The notes: a model not told the origin generated them from the letters alone. A stretch of DNA of 38,003 bases from Kiloniellales bacterium (GCA_028280455.1 JANQLT010000153.1:1-38003); one strand, 5' to 3'. Counted from the stretch's first letter, positions 8,174 through 15,476 are shown. Program-made: numbers and translations.

Positions 8174-9351
8174 CCGAGCGGGTCGATATCGTCGCACGCT
8201 ATGGCGTGCCCCGCGAGGTCAAGTTCTGCAAGAGATGCACGATCTCCAACCAGCGGCCGCGGATCGTTTTCGACGAGGAAGGCATCTGCGGTGCCTGCCG
8301 CTACGCCGAGTACAAGCGCTCGATCGACTGGGAACAGCGCGAGGACGAGCTGGCCGACCTCTGTCAGAAGTTCCGGAAGAAGCGCGGCTACGACGTGATC
8401 GTGCCCTGTAGCGGCGGCAAGGACGGCAGCTTTACCGCGCACTACCTGAAGGTCCGGCACGCCATGACGCCGCTGACCTGCACCTGGGCCCCGAACGTCT
8501 ACACCGACATCGGCCGCCAGAACCTGGAGAACTTCATCGATGTCGGCGGTTTCGACCACGTGCTGGGCCGGGCGAACGGCAACGCCAACAGGAAGCTGGT
8601 CAGGCTGGGCTTCGAGCGCATCGGCGACCCCTTCCAGTCCTTCATCTACGGCCAGACGAACTTCCCGCTGACGATAGCGGTCAAATACGACGTGCCGTTG
8701 CTCATGTACGGCGAGAACGGCGAGGTCGAATACGGCGGCGACATGAAGAACGCCTATCGCCCGACGCGCGACATCGAGGATCACGAGAAGCACTACTTCT
8801 CGGGCGTGACCCCCGAATCGCTGATCGAGAGCGGCCTGACCGAGCGCGACATCGAGGCCTATATGGCGCCGTCCATGAAGGAGATCGAGGCGGTCGGCAT
8901 CGAGATCCACTTCATGGGCTACTACCACTTCTGGGACCCCCAGGAGAACTTCTACTACGCCATCGAGCACACGGGCTTCCAGCCCAACCCCCTGCGCTCC
9001 GAGGGAACCTATTCGAAGTACGCCAGCCTGGACGATCAGATCGACGGCTTTCACTACTACATGGCCTACATCAAGTTCGGCATCGGCCGGGCGACCTCGG
9101 ACAGCGCGCACGAGATCCGTGACGGCAAGATCACGCGCGAGGAGGGCATCGCGCTGGTTCGCCGCTTCGACGGCGAGTTCCCGAGGCGGTACTTCCAGGT
9201 GTTCCTCGACTACACCGGCCTGACCGAGGAGGAGTTCTACCGCATCGTCGACTCCTGGCGCGGCGAGCACATCTGGGAGGACCGGGGCGGCAACCGGGGG
9301 TGGGAGCTCAAATCGCCGATCTGGGCCATGGAGGAAGAGGAAAGCGCGTGA
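8170..9351 (+). CDS. N-acetyl sugar amidotransferase (WbpG/PseA/PtmG family)
   Basis: This 393-residue enzyme turns a sugar acetamido group into an acetamidino group using ATP and ammonia. Two CxxC pairs (C20/C23 and C40/C43: CKRC, CGAC) form a zinc knuckle. The PP-loop SGGKDGS at 81-87 is the ATP-pyrophosphatase signature. MYGENGEVEYGG and GYYHFWDPQENF are family regions further on. Length fits WbpG of Pseudomonas and PseA/PtmG of Campylobacter. A GGGAGAG ribosome site precedes the ATG at 8170. The enzyme normally draws ammonia from a HisH-HisF-like pair; a HisF lies at 10799 but no HisH is present here. The substrate is probably legionaminic acid or its CMP form, inferred from the upstream genes. 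Confidence 0.87.
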   Translation: MTERVDIVARYGVPREVKFCKRCTISNQRPRIVFDEEGICGACRYAEYKRSIDWEQREDELADLCQKFRKKRGYDVIVPCSGGKDGSFTAHYLKVRHAMTPLTCTWAPNVYTDIGRQNLENFIDVGGFDHVLGRANGNANRKLVRLGFERIGDPFQSFIYGQTNFPLTIAVKYDVPLLMYGENGEVEYGGDMKNAYRPTRDIEDHEKHYFSGVTPESLIESGLTERDIEAYMAPSMKEIEAVGIEIHFMGYYHFWDPQENFYYAIEHTGFQPNPLRSEGTYSKYASLDDQIDGFHYYMAYIKFGIGRATSDSAHEIRDGKITREEGIALVRRFDGEFPRRYFQVFLDYTGLTEEEFYRIVDSWRGEHIWEDRGGNRGWELKSPIWAMEEEESA

Positions 9352-9410
9352 GCCGCCGCTAGGCGCGCCGCCGCTCTCCAAGGTCAAACACTGTCGACGA
9401 TCTTCACTGC

Positions 9411-10802
9411 ATGACGGCACTGTTGGACAAGGCAAGCCGGCCGCGGCGGATCCTGGTCGCCATCGGCAACGTGACCGAGGCGAGGACCTTGCTGCCGCTT
9501 GTCGCCCGCTTGAAGGATCGGGCCGAGTTCCACGTCTTCCTGAGCGGCGAAAGCGAGCGCGAAGAGTTCGACTCGCGGGTCGGGGAGCTGGAGGGCGTCC
9601 ATCTCCTGCGGTCGCCGGGCCCGACCACCGAGAACGCAAAGGGCCAGTTCGACCCTTACGACGGCACCAACGATCATCGCCTGCATGACAATATCGCCCG
9701 TCTCTTGGACTGGTGTCGGGAGGCTCTGGCCGAGATCAAGCCGGATGTCATCGTGAGCGGCTCCGACCGGGACTTTCGGTCTCGCGTGGCGGCCTTGAAA
9801 TGTGCCCAGGATGCCGGCATCCCGATCTATCTCGTGCCCTGTTCCTTTCCGGCTTTCGAGATCAGCCTGCTCGAGCGCCGGCCGGGCGAAGCCAACACGA
9901 TCGAGGCCGATAGCTGGATCCGGCGGAAGTACCCGCAGCATTGCGTCCAGGAGGCGTCGGGCCGCTGGGTCAGCTTCTACCGCAGGACCGCCTATCCGGC
10001 CCTCGACGCGCTCGGCCTGGTCGGCGGCAAGCCCTGGGTCTACGGCACCCAATGGAACAGCACCGTTCTGGCCCAATCGCAACTGGTCGCCGATCAGCTC
10101 ATCGGGGCCGGCCTGCCGGCACGGCGAGTCAAGATCGTCGGGGCGATGGAGTTCGACGACTTCGCGGACTCGCGGCGGGATCGGCAGCGCTGGCAGGCGG
10201 ACTTGAGGTCGCGCTTCCCCGAAGGCCTGCGCGACAAGCCCTTGATTGCCTGGTCCCTGCCGCAGTACGCCGAGCACGGCATGTGCAGCCTGCAAAAGGC
10301 CAACGAGATCTCGGCGGAGGTCAAGGCGATCCTGGAGCGCTCGGCGCTGCCGGTGCTCGTCTCGCTCCATCCGAAGATGGCGCCCGAGGCGCATAGCTGG
10401 ATCTGGGACCGGTCGGAGTCCATCGCTCTCGAGCATCGCCCGCTTCGCGATTGGATCGCCGTTGCCGACGCTTGCCTCGTCCCGGCCTACTCCAGCATCG
10501 GCGCCTGGTCGGCGGCGCTGGCGATTCCGGCCTTGATCTACGACTTCCTCGCGCTGGACGACATCATCTTCGATCCCCTGGAATCCGTGCATGTGTCGAA
10601 GTCGCTGGCGGCGCTGGACCGCGAGCTTTCGGCGATCGCGGAACAGGGCGAAGGCTTCAGGGCCTGGCAGGCCCAGGCCCGGGACAAGGCCGCCTATGCC
10701 GGCGTTGTCGACGGCATGGCCTTGGAGCGGATCGCCGACGCCTTGGGAATCGCCAATGCCACGCAGCAGGCGCCCATCACGTTGGACGCGAGCGCGCTAT
10801 GA
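9411..10802 (+). CDS. Unrecognised GT-B-like protein, possible glycosyltransferase
   Basis: This 463-residue protein was not confidently recognised. It reads as two Rossmann-like halves. The first opens ILVAIGNVTEARTLLPLVARL and includes IKPDVIVSGSDRDFRSR. The second includes VLVSLHPKM, and CLVPAYSSIGAWSAALAIPALIYD, which resembles the C-terminal donor-site strand and loop of GT-B enzymes and nucleotide-sugar 2-epimerases (compare SSSALIEAPALGTP in LegG of this cluster). No signal peptide or membrane segment is seen. It lies between the amidotransferase and hisF and overlaps hisF in ATGA, so it is translated with the ammonia channel. It could be the nonulosonate transferase, an epimerase relative, or a partner of the amidation complex. 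Confidence 0.6.
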   Translation: MTALLDKASRPRRILVAIGNVTEARTLLPLVARLKDRAEFHVFLSGESEREEFDSRVGELEGVHLLRSPGPTTENAKGQFDPYDGTNDHRLHDNIARLLDWCREALAEIKPDVIVSGSDRDFRSRVAALKCAQDAGIPIYLVPCSFPAFEISLLERRPGEANTIEADSWIRRKYPQHCVQEASGRWVSFYRRTAYPALDALGLVGGKPWVYGTQWNSTVLAQSQLVADQLIGAGLPARRVKIVGAMEFDDFADSRRDRQRWQADLRSRFPEGLRDKPLIAWSLPQYAEHGMCSLQKANEISAEVKAILERSALPVLVSLHPKMAPEAHSWIWDRSESIALEHRPLRDWIAVADACLVPAYSSIGAWSAALAIPALIYDFLALDDIIFDPLESVHVSKSLAALDRELSAIAEQGEGFRAWQAQARDKAAYAGVVDGMALERIADALGIANATQQAPITLDASAL

Positions 10803-11578
10803 GCCGGGTCCGCCTCATCCCCCGGCTCGACATCAAGGGCCCCAATCTCATCAAGGGCGTCAACCTGGAGGGCCTGCGCGTCGTCGGCGACCCGCAGGCC
10901 TTCGCCCGCCAGTACTACGAGGAGGGTGCCGACGAGCTGCTCTACATGGACAGCGTCGCCAGCCTCTATGGCCGCAACAACCTGACCGACATCGTCCGCT
11001 ACACCGCGGAGAACGTCTTCATACCGCTGACCGTCGGCGGCGGCGTGCGCTCCCTGGACGACGCCGAGCGGCTGCTGCGCTCGGGCGCCGACAAGATCGC
11101 CATCAACACCGCCGCGACCCAGAGGCCTGAGCTGGTCACCGAGGTCTCGCGGCACTTCGGCTCGCAGTGCATGGTCCTCGGCATCGAGGCCAAGCGCCGG
11201 GGCGACGGCGGCTGGGAGGCCTATACCGACAATGGGCGCGAGGACAGCGGCCTCGACGTCGTGGACTGGGCGCGGCGCGGCCAGGACCTGGGTGCCGGCG
11301 AGATCCTGCTGACCTCGGTCGACCAGGAAGGGACCCGCAAGGGTTTCGACATCGCGCTGAGCAAGGCGGTCTCGGAGGCCGTCTCGATCCCGGTCATCGT
11401 CAGCGGCGGGCTCGGCCATCCGGACCACCTGGTCGCGGCGGTGCGCGAGGGCGCGGCGGATGCCGTGGCGGTGGCCCATGCCCTGCACTACCGGCGCCAT
11501 GGCCTCGCCGAGCTGCGGGCGGCCGCCGCCGCGGCCGGCATCGCCACGCGCCACCCGCCGGAGGTCGTGGATGCCTAG
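10799..11578 (+). CDS. hisF: HisF-like cyclase/ammonia-channel subunit of the amidation system
   Basis: A 259-residue TIM-barrel protein clearly of the HisF family (DIKGPNLIKGVN, GADELLYMD, IPLTVGGGVRS, GADKIAINTAA, GAGEILLTSVD). Compared with Thermotoga HisF as I recall it, D11 is kept, but catalytic D130 is Glu (GIEAKR) and the phosphate-site Asp of SIDRDGT is also Glu (SVDQEGT). The proposed ammonia-gate residues are all present (R5, E46, K99, E168, equivalent to 167). This fits a HisF2-type conduit feeding ammonia to the sugar amidotransferase rather than histidine synthesis. No his genes surround it. Its ATG overlaps the previous stop, and its TAG stop is the first triplet of the repeat element downstream. 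Confidence 0.85.
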   Translation: MSRVRLIPRLDIKGPNLIKGVNLEGLRVVGDPQAFARQYYEEGADELLYMDSVASLYGRNNLTDIVRYTAENVFIPLTVGGGVRSLDDAERLLRSGADKIAINTAATQRPELVTEVSRHFGSQCMVLGIEAKRRGDGGWEAYTDNGREDSGLDVVDWARRGQDLGAGEILLTSVDQEGTRKGFDIALSKAVSEAVSIPVIVSGGLGHPDHLVAAVREGAADAVAVAHALHYRRHGLAELRAAAAAAGIATRHPPEVVDA

Positions 11579-11703
11579 AGCATTTTCCAATCGGACGGCA
11601 CCGGCCCGCTCCCCCTCCCGGCCACCCACGGCAGTATCCTATTGGGTGGCCGGGAGGGGGAGCGGGCCGGTGCCGTGATTCCGCGTGAGCGGAAAACGCT
11701 CTA
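11576..11703. repeat. Nested inverted-repeat element, MITE-like
   Basis: Outer arms TAGAGCATTTTCC (11576-11588) and GGAAAACGCTCTA (11691-11703) are inverted copies with one mismatch. Inside them is a perfect 34-base inverted repeat (11595-11628 with 11643-11676) around a 14-base spacer. The right end also carries a small hairpin, TTCCGC-GTGA-GCGGAA (11679-11694), of which the left end has only a deleted remnant. The transcript would fold into a very stable hairpin just after hisF and could end or protect the cluster mRNA. There is no coding potential. The following 180 bases up to 11885 show only an AGGAGG-type ribosome site before the transporter gene. Confidence 0.8.
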
Positions 11704-11885
11704 AAACACAAGGGGACGGTCGTTCCGTCGTCCGGGACGCCGCGGCGACAGACCGGAGAGTTGCAGATTCGCACGGCAATGCTTGACCTGCCTGCGGGCT
11801 TGGCCTAATCGCCAGGGGTCCTCTGGCACGGGACGAGATCACAGGGCCGAATCGACAAGCGTCCACGCAGGAGGCGGGACTCGTC

Positions 11886-12761
11886 ATGGCCCTGTCGGAT
11901 CATGCAAAAGGCATCCTGATCACGACCACCGGCGTGCTGGTCTTCACGCCGGACGCGCTGCTGATTCGGCTGGCCGGGGTCGATGCCTTCACCCTCTCGG
12001 TCGGCCGCGGCCTGCTCGGCGGCGCCATCGTGCTCGGCTTCTGTGCCCTGGTATTCCCGGGCTCCGTGCTGCAGCAGCTCCGCGCGCTCGGCGTCTGGGG
12101 CCTCTGGGTCGCCCTGCTGCAGGCGATCAGCGCGATCCTCTTCCTGGTCGCCCTGGAGCGGACCAGCGCCGCCAACGTGCTGATCTTCTTCGCCACCGCG
12201 CCGCTGATCGCCGCCGCCATGGCCTGGCTCTTCCTGGGCGAGCGGGTGCCGCGGGTGACGCTCCTGGCCATGCTGCTCTGCCTGGCCGGCCTCGCCGTCG
12301 TGGTCAGCGGCAGCCTGGGCGGCGGCACGCTCGCCGGCGACCTGATCGGCCTGCTCAACGCCTGCTCCATCGCCGCCTTCTACGTCGTCATCCGCCGGCG
12401 CAAGGACGTCAACATGATCCCGGCCCTCGGCCTCGGCATGCTGCTCGGCGCCGTCATCGCCGCGCCCTTCGCCGGCTATCCCGCGATGCTGCCGATGCAG
12501 TGGTTCTGGATGGTGCTGGGCGGCGCGGTGGTCTTCCCGCTGGCGCTGATGCTGCTGACCCTCGGGCCGCGCTACCTGCCGGCGCCCGAGGTGGCGATGC
12601 TGACCCTGCTGGAGACCGTGCTCGGCCCCTTCTGGGTCTGGCTCGCACTGGGCGAGGACCCCGGCCCCCGCTCGCTGACCGGCGGCGCGGTCATCGTCCT
12701 TGTGCTTCTGGGCCACGCCATTCTGCGCCTGCGGCGGGAGCGAGCGCGCGCAGTACCCTAG
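11886..12761 (+). CDS. EamA/DMT-superfamily transporter
   Basis: A 291-residue integral membrane protein of the drug/metabolite transporter superfamily, with about ten hydrophobic segments in two five-helix halves. The EamA repeats are marked by ALERTSAANVLIFFATAPLIAAAMAWLFLGE in the first half and LPAPEVAMLTLLETVLGPFWVWLALGE in the second, each ending in the typical Gly-Glu. The start is ATG 11886 after an AGGAGG ribosome site. Its substrate cannot be read; relatives export amino acids, nucleosides or other metabolites across the inner membrane. The stop overlaps that of the convergent CGNR gene (12758-12761). Confidence 0.85.
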   Translation: MALSDHAKGILITTTGVLVFTPDALLIRLAGVDAFTLSVGRGLLGGAIVLGFCALVFPGSVLQQLRALGVWGLWVALLQAISAILFLVALERTSAANVLIFFATAPLIAAAMAWLFLGERVPRVTLLAMLLCLAGLAVVVSGSLGGGTLAGDLIGLLNACSIAAFYVVIRRRKDVNMIPALGLGMLLGAVIAAPFAGYPAMLPMQWFWMVLGGAVVFPLALMLLTLGPRYLPAPEVAMLTLLETVLGPFWVWLALGEDPGPRSLTGGAVIVLVLLGHAILRLRRERARAVP

Positions 12762-13411
12762 CGCGACTTGGAGCGGGCGTAGTGGCGGCGCGCCTTGGCG
12801 CGGTTGCCGCAGTCCTCCATGCTGCACCAGCGCCGGCTGCGGTTGCGCGACAGATCGAGGAACAGCCAGCGGCAGGGGTCCGAGGCGCAGGCGCGGACCC
12901 GCTCCCGCTCCGCCGAGGTCAGCAGCTCGGCCGCCGCCCACAGCACCGGCCAGAGCGGCCGCTCCAGGGGCTCCGCCTCGCCGTCGAGCCGCCAGGCGTA
13001 GCCGGGCTTGCGCGCCACCAGGCGGTCGCGGGCCGGCGCCCGGGCCAGCGCTTCGTTGAGCAGGCGCAGCTCGGCCGGGCCGCCCGCCAGGGCCGGGTCC
13101 AGCAGACGCGCCGTGGCCTCGCGCAGCGCCTTGGCGGCCTCGAGGACCGCGTCCGCCGCGTCCGGCCGGGCCTGCGCCTCGCGCTGTAGCTGCCTGGCCT
13201 CGCTCTTGCTCAGCAGGCCGGCCGCACCGGCCCAGAGCAGCAGCTCGCGATAGTCGACCAGGCGGTCCCGCGGTTCGGCGACGGCGCCGCGCAGCGACAG
13301 CGTGTTGGCGAAATCCAGGGCCAGGTGGCCACCGATCAGGCGCGGCGGCACCGCCGCGTAAGAGGGCGGCTTCGCGGCGGGACTCTCGGGCGGCTTCGTT
13401 CTAACCGTCAT
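12758..13411 (-). CDS. CGNR zinc-finger/ABATE-domain regulator
   Basis: A 217-residue protein. The N-terminal ABATE region (GGHLALDFANTLSLRG) covers about residues 25-165. The C-terminal treble-clef-like CGNR zinc finger has likely ligands C175, C180, C196 and C201 and the family signature CGNRAKARRHYAR. Such proteins are predicted DNA-binding regulators. The start codon lies inside a palindrome (13401-13420), and a better copy of it sits 54 bases upstream at 13454-13475, so autorepression together with control of the divergent GFA gene is likely. The N-terminal 20 residues are Pro/Ala/Lys-rich and probably disordered. Confidence 0.82.
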   Translation of the reverse strand: MTVRTKPPESPAAKPPSYAAVPPRLIGGHLALDFANTLSLRGAVAEPRDRLVDYRELLLWAGAAGLLSKSEARQLQREAQARPDAADAVLEAAKALREATARLLDPALAGGPAELRLLNEALARAPARDRLVARKPGYAWRLDGEAEPLERPLWPVLWAAAELLTSAERERVRACASDPCRWLFLDLSRNRSRRWCSMEDCGNRAKARRHYARSKSR

Positions 13412-13420
13412 GGCGGTTGA
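13401..13420. promoter_or_regulatory. Operator 1 of the CGNR/GFA divergent region
   Basis: CTAACCGTCATGGCGGTTGA carries inverted half-sites AACCG (13403-13407) and CGGTT (13414-13418). It contains the CGNR start codon (CAT at 13409-13411). It is the weaker of two related palindromes; binding here would block translation initiation or early transcription of the regulator's own gene. Confidence 0.55.
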
Positions 13421-13453
13421 CCAGACTGGGGTAGGCGGCTAGGTTTCGTCAAT

Positions 13454-13475
13454 CCTAACCGTGATGACGGTTAGG
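13454..13475. promoter_or_regulatory. Operator 2 of the CGNR/GFA divergent region
   Basis: A 22-base palindrome with perfect 9-base arms, CCTAACCGT (13454-13462) and ACGGTTAGG (13467-13475), separated by GATG. It shares the TAACCGT core with operator 1, and the centres are 54 bases apart, about five helical turns. It lies 25 bases upstream of the GFA start, where it could control both promoters. Confidence 0.65.
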
Positions 13476-13499
13476 TAGGGAGAAGCAGGAGGCCGTGCC

Positions 13500-13988
13500 A
13501 TGTCCGAGACCCGAAAGGCCGTGCACAGCGGCGGTTGCCAGTGCGGCGCGCTGCGCTACGCGCTCTACGCCAAGCCGAGCAACCCGCACATCTGCCACTG
13601 CCGCATGTGCCAGAAGGCCTTCGGCAGCTTCTTCGCGCCCCTGGCCATCGTCCCGCTGGCGGACTTCGCCTGGACCCGCGGCGCGCCGGCGACCTTTCTC
13701 AGCTCGCCGGTGGTCGAGCGGGGCTTCTGCGCGGCCTGCGGCACGCCCCTGACCTTCCGCTTCCTCGAGGAGGACCAGATCGACATCTCGATCGGCAGCC
13801 TCGACGATCCGGCCGTCGTGCAGCCGCGCACGCAGGTCGGCGTCGAAGCGCGGCTCGCCTGGTTCGCCGAGCTACACGCGCTGCCGGAGAGCGAGACCGA
13901 GACCAACATGCCGCCCGAGCTGCTGGCGCGAATCGTCTCGCACCAGCACCCGGATCACGACACCGAGGCTTGGCCGGCGGGTGGCTAG
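13500..13988 (+). CDS. GFA-family zinc protein
   Basis: A 162-residue protein of the glutathione-dependent formaldehyde-activating (Gfa/CENP-V) fold. Zinc ligands are visible as CQC (C13, C15), CHCRMC (C32, C34, C37) and CAACG (C77, C80). The family was named for catalysing glutathione-formaldehyde adduct formation, but most members have no proven activity. The start is ATG 13500 with an AGGAGG seven bases upstream. It is divergent from the CGNR regulator and shares its operator region, so it is the likely target of that regulator. Confidence 0.85.
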   Translation: MSETRKAVHSGGCQCGALRYALYAKPSNPHICHCRMCQKAFGSFFAPLAIVPLADFAWTRGAPATFLSSPVVERGFCAACGTPLTFRFLEEDQIDISIGSLDDPAVVQPRTQVGVEARLAWFAELHALPESETETNMPPELLARIVSHQHPDHDTEAWPAGG

Positions 13989-14149
13989 GCCGTGTGCTGA
14001 TAGAGGGCGACGTTCGGTCTCGCCGGCCTATCGGATGTGCCTCGGGAGGCCGGCTGTGTCGCGGATACGGACTGAGTAATCGTTCATTGCAGCCAGTTCT
14101 TCCAAAATAGAAACCTTGACTGCGACGGGTTGCGCGAAGGGATGAGCCA

Positions 14150-14578
14150 ATGTCCGGGCTGAGAGTGAACAGCGTCAAAGGAGTCTGGTCTGACCCTAAG
14201 TTCCCTATGAGCCAGGCGGTTGTAGAACCGGACGGCAAGCGTGTGCATCTGACCGGCCAGGTCGGCTGGACAGAGGAATTCGAGGTTATCGCGCGAGGTG
14301 ATGCGGGAAAACAAACACACGCTGCAATCGACAACATAGAGAAGGTGCTCGCTGAACTGGGTGGAACAATCGGAGACGTTGTTTCCACGACCATGTACTA
14401 CGTGCGAGATAAAGATCTCGACGCAATTCAAGAGGCCCGACGCGTGCGCTTTTCATTCGATGCCGGGCCTGCTGTGACTGGAGTGAAGGTTGCCGCGCTC
14501 GTCGACCCAGAGCTTTTGGTCGAACTGACAGTCACTGCGGTAATCCCGCAGAGCAGGTTCAGAGTTCCGGCGTCGTGA
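14150..14578 (+). CDS. Rid-family (YjgF/YER057c/UK114) protein lacking the key Arg
   Basis: A 142-residue Rid-fold protein: VHLTGQVGW (35-40 region), DNIEKVLAELGGTIGDVV, TMYYVRD, and LLVELTVTAV with the conserved Glu at 126. The Arg that binds substrate carboxylate in RidA (PxR) is Val109 here (AGPAVTG), so imine deaminase activity of the RidA type is doubtful. Base composition is clearly lower in G+C than neighbours, with codons such as ACA, GTT, GAA and AAA, which suggests transfer. The stop TGA (14576-14578) lies inside a copy of the repeat found after hisF, so the last residues may derive from that insertion. The start ATG 14150 follows a GAAGGGA site. Confidence 0.8.
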   Translation: MSGLRVNSVKGVWSDPKFPMSQAVVEPDGKRVHLTGQVGWTEEFEVIARGDAGKQTHAAIDNIEKVLAELGGTIGDVVSTTMYYVRDKDLDAIQEARRVRFSFDAGPAVTGVKVAALVDPELLVELTVTAVIPQSRFRVPAS

Positions 14579-14599
14579 TTCCGCGTGAGCGGAAAACGC
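14574..14599. repeat. Solo right end of the 11.6-kb repeat element
   Basis: The 26 bases from CGTGATTCC to AAAACGC are identical to 11674-11699. They include the TTCCGC-GTGA-GCGGAA hairpin and continue into CCTAG where the first copy has TCTA. The inner 34-base arms and left end are absent. The repeat supplies the stop codon of the Rid-family gene. Confidence 0.75.
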
Positions 14600-14621
14600 C
14601 CTAGCGACCGCCGTTCAGCCT

Positions 14622-15161
14622 TCAGGCGACGGCGCCGCCGCGAAGCCAGTCCGGGTCGGGGTCGGCGCCCTCGGCCCGGCCGATCATGCCGCTGACGCCC
14701 TCGAGGGCATCGATGCGCAGCTCCAGCACCTGGAAGCGTGCCGGGTCGACGGGACCGGGCAGGATCAGGCCGCGCGCCTGGGCGTTCTCGAAGCCGAAGG
14801 GCTCGTAGTAGGGCGGCTCGCCGACCACGACGCAGAGCGCGACGCCCTGGCGCTTGGCGGCGGCCAGGCCGTGGCGCACCAGGGCGCGGCCGATGCCGCG
14901 GCCCTGCAGCATGGGCTCGACCGCCAGGGGCCCGAGCAGGATCGCCGGCGCCGGGCCGATGGCGATCGGCCAGAAGCGCAGGGAGGCGAGCATGCGGGCC
15001 TCGGGGTCGACGGCGACGAAGCCGAGGCCCGCTGCCGGGGCCAGGTCCTCGCGCAGGCGATAGACGGTCTTGGCCTCGCGGTCCGGGCCGAAGGTCCGGT
15101 CCAGCAGGGGCGGGATCAGCGCGGCGTCTTCCGGCCGCTCGTCGAGGATCTCGAAGGTCAT
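14622..15161 (-). CDS. GNAT-family N-acetyltransferase
   Basis: A 179-residue acetyltransferase. Motif A is LGPLAVEPMLQGRGIGRALVRHGL, with the Q/RxxGxG acetyl-CoA pyrophosphate loop as QGRGIG. GEPPYYEPFGFENA is the common C-terminal strand-loop of YhbS-like members. The frame is open further upstream, but the ATG at 15159-15161 (MTFEILDERPEDA) starts at the normal N-terminus and has GGTGAG about six bases before it. The acceptor is unknown; it is cytoplasmic. It is not obviously in an operon with any neighbour. Confidence 0.83.
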   Translation of the reverse strand: MTFEILDERPEDAALIPPLLDRTFGPDREAKTVYRLREDLAPAAGLGFVAVDPEARMLASLRFWPIAIGPAPAILLGPLAVEPMLQGRGIGRALVRHGLAAAKRQGVALCVVVGEPPYYEPFGFENAQARGLILPGPVDPARFQVLELRIDALEGVSGMIGRAEGADPDPDWLRGGAVA

Positions 15162-15476
15162 GGTCTCACCGGTTCGCTGCGCCGCCTGGCTCGCTGTACG
15201 GCCGGGCGGCAAGGAGGCATCGCTTTGCCGAGACCCTTCCGGGCCGGCGCGACCGGCGTCCTTGAGATGAGGTCTGTCCCCCGAGGCGGTCACGGATGCG
15301 GCGCCCTAGCGGGCGCGGAGGCTGGACCGGAGCGGGGGCTTGGGCGGCAAGGACGACGGCCCCTCAGGCGCGCTGGGCGCGCGGGCTGCTTCGTCGTCGT
15401 CGCTCGTGGCCGCCTCTGAACATGACCTTGTGGCCCCTGGGGCTACTTTCGAACGGCTCCCGATATCACATGGCCA
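15162..15476. other. 315-base intergenic region without a recognised gene
   Basis: This G+C-rich stretch lies between the 3' end of the TetR gene and the 5' end of the acetyltransferase gene, both on the minus strand. Open frames here show no recognisable protein. No terminator with a T-run was found; the leader of the acetyltransferase gene probably lies here. Confidence 0.5.

Noticed and set aside
10799..11578. HisF as part of histidine biosynthesis
   Set aside because: No his genes adjoin it, it overlaps a glycan-cluster gene, and its catalytic Asp130 is Glu.
11576..11703. Standard rho-independent terminator
   Set aside because: The hairpin is very strong, but the sequence after the stem is not a T-run and the same ends recur elsewhere, so a repeat element explains it better.
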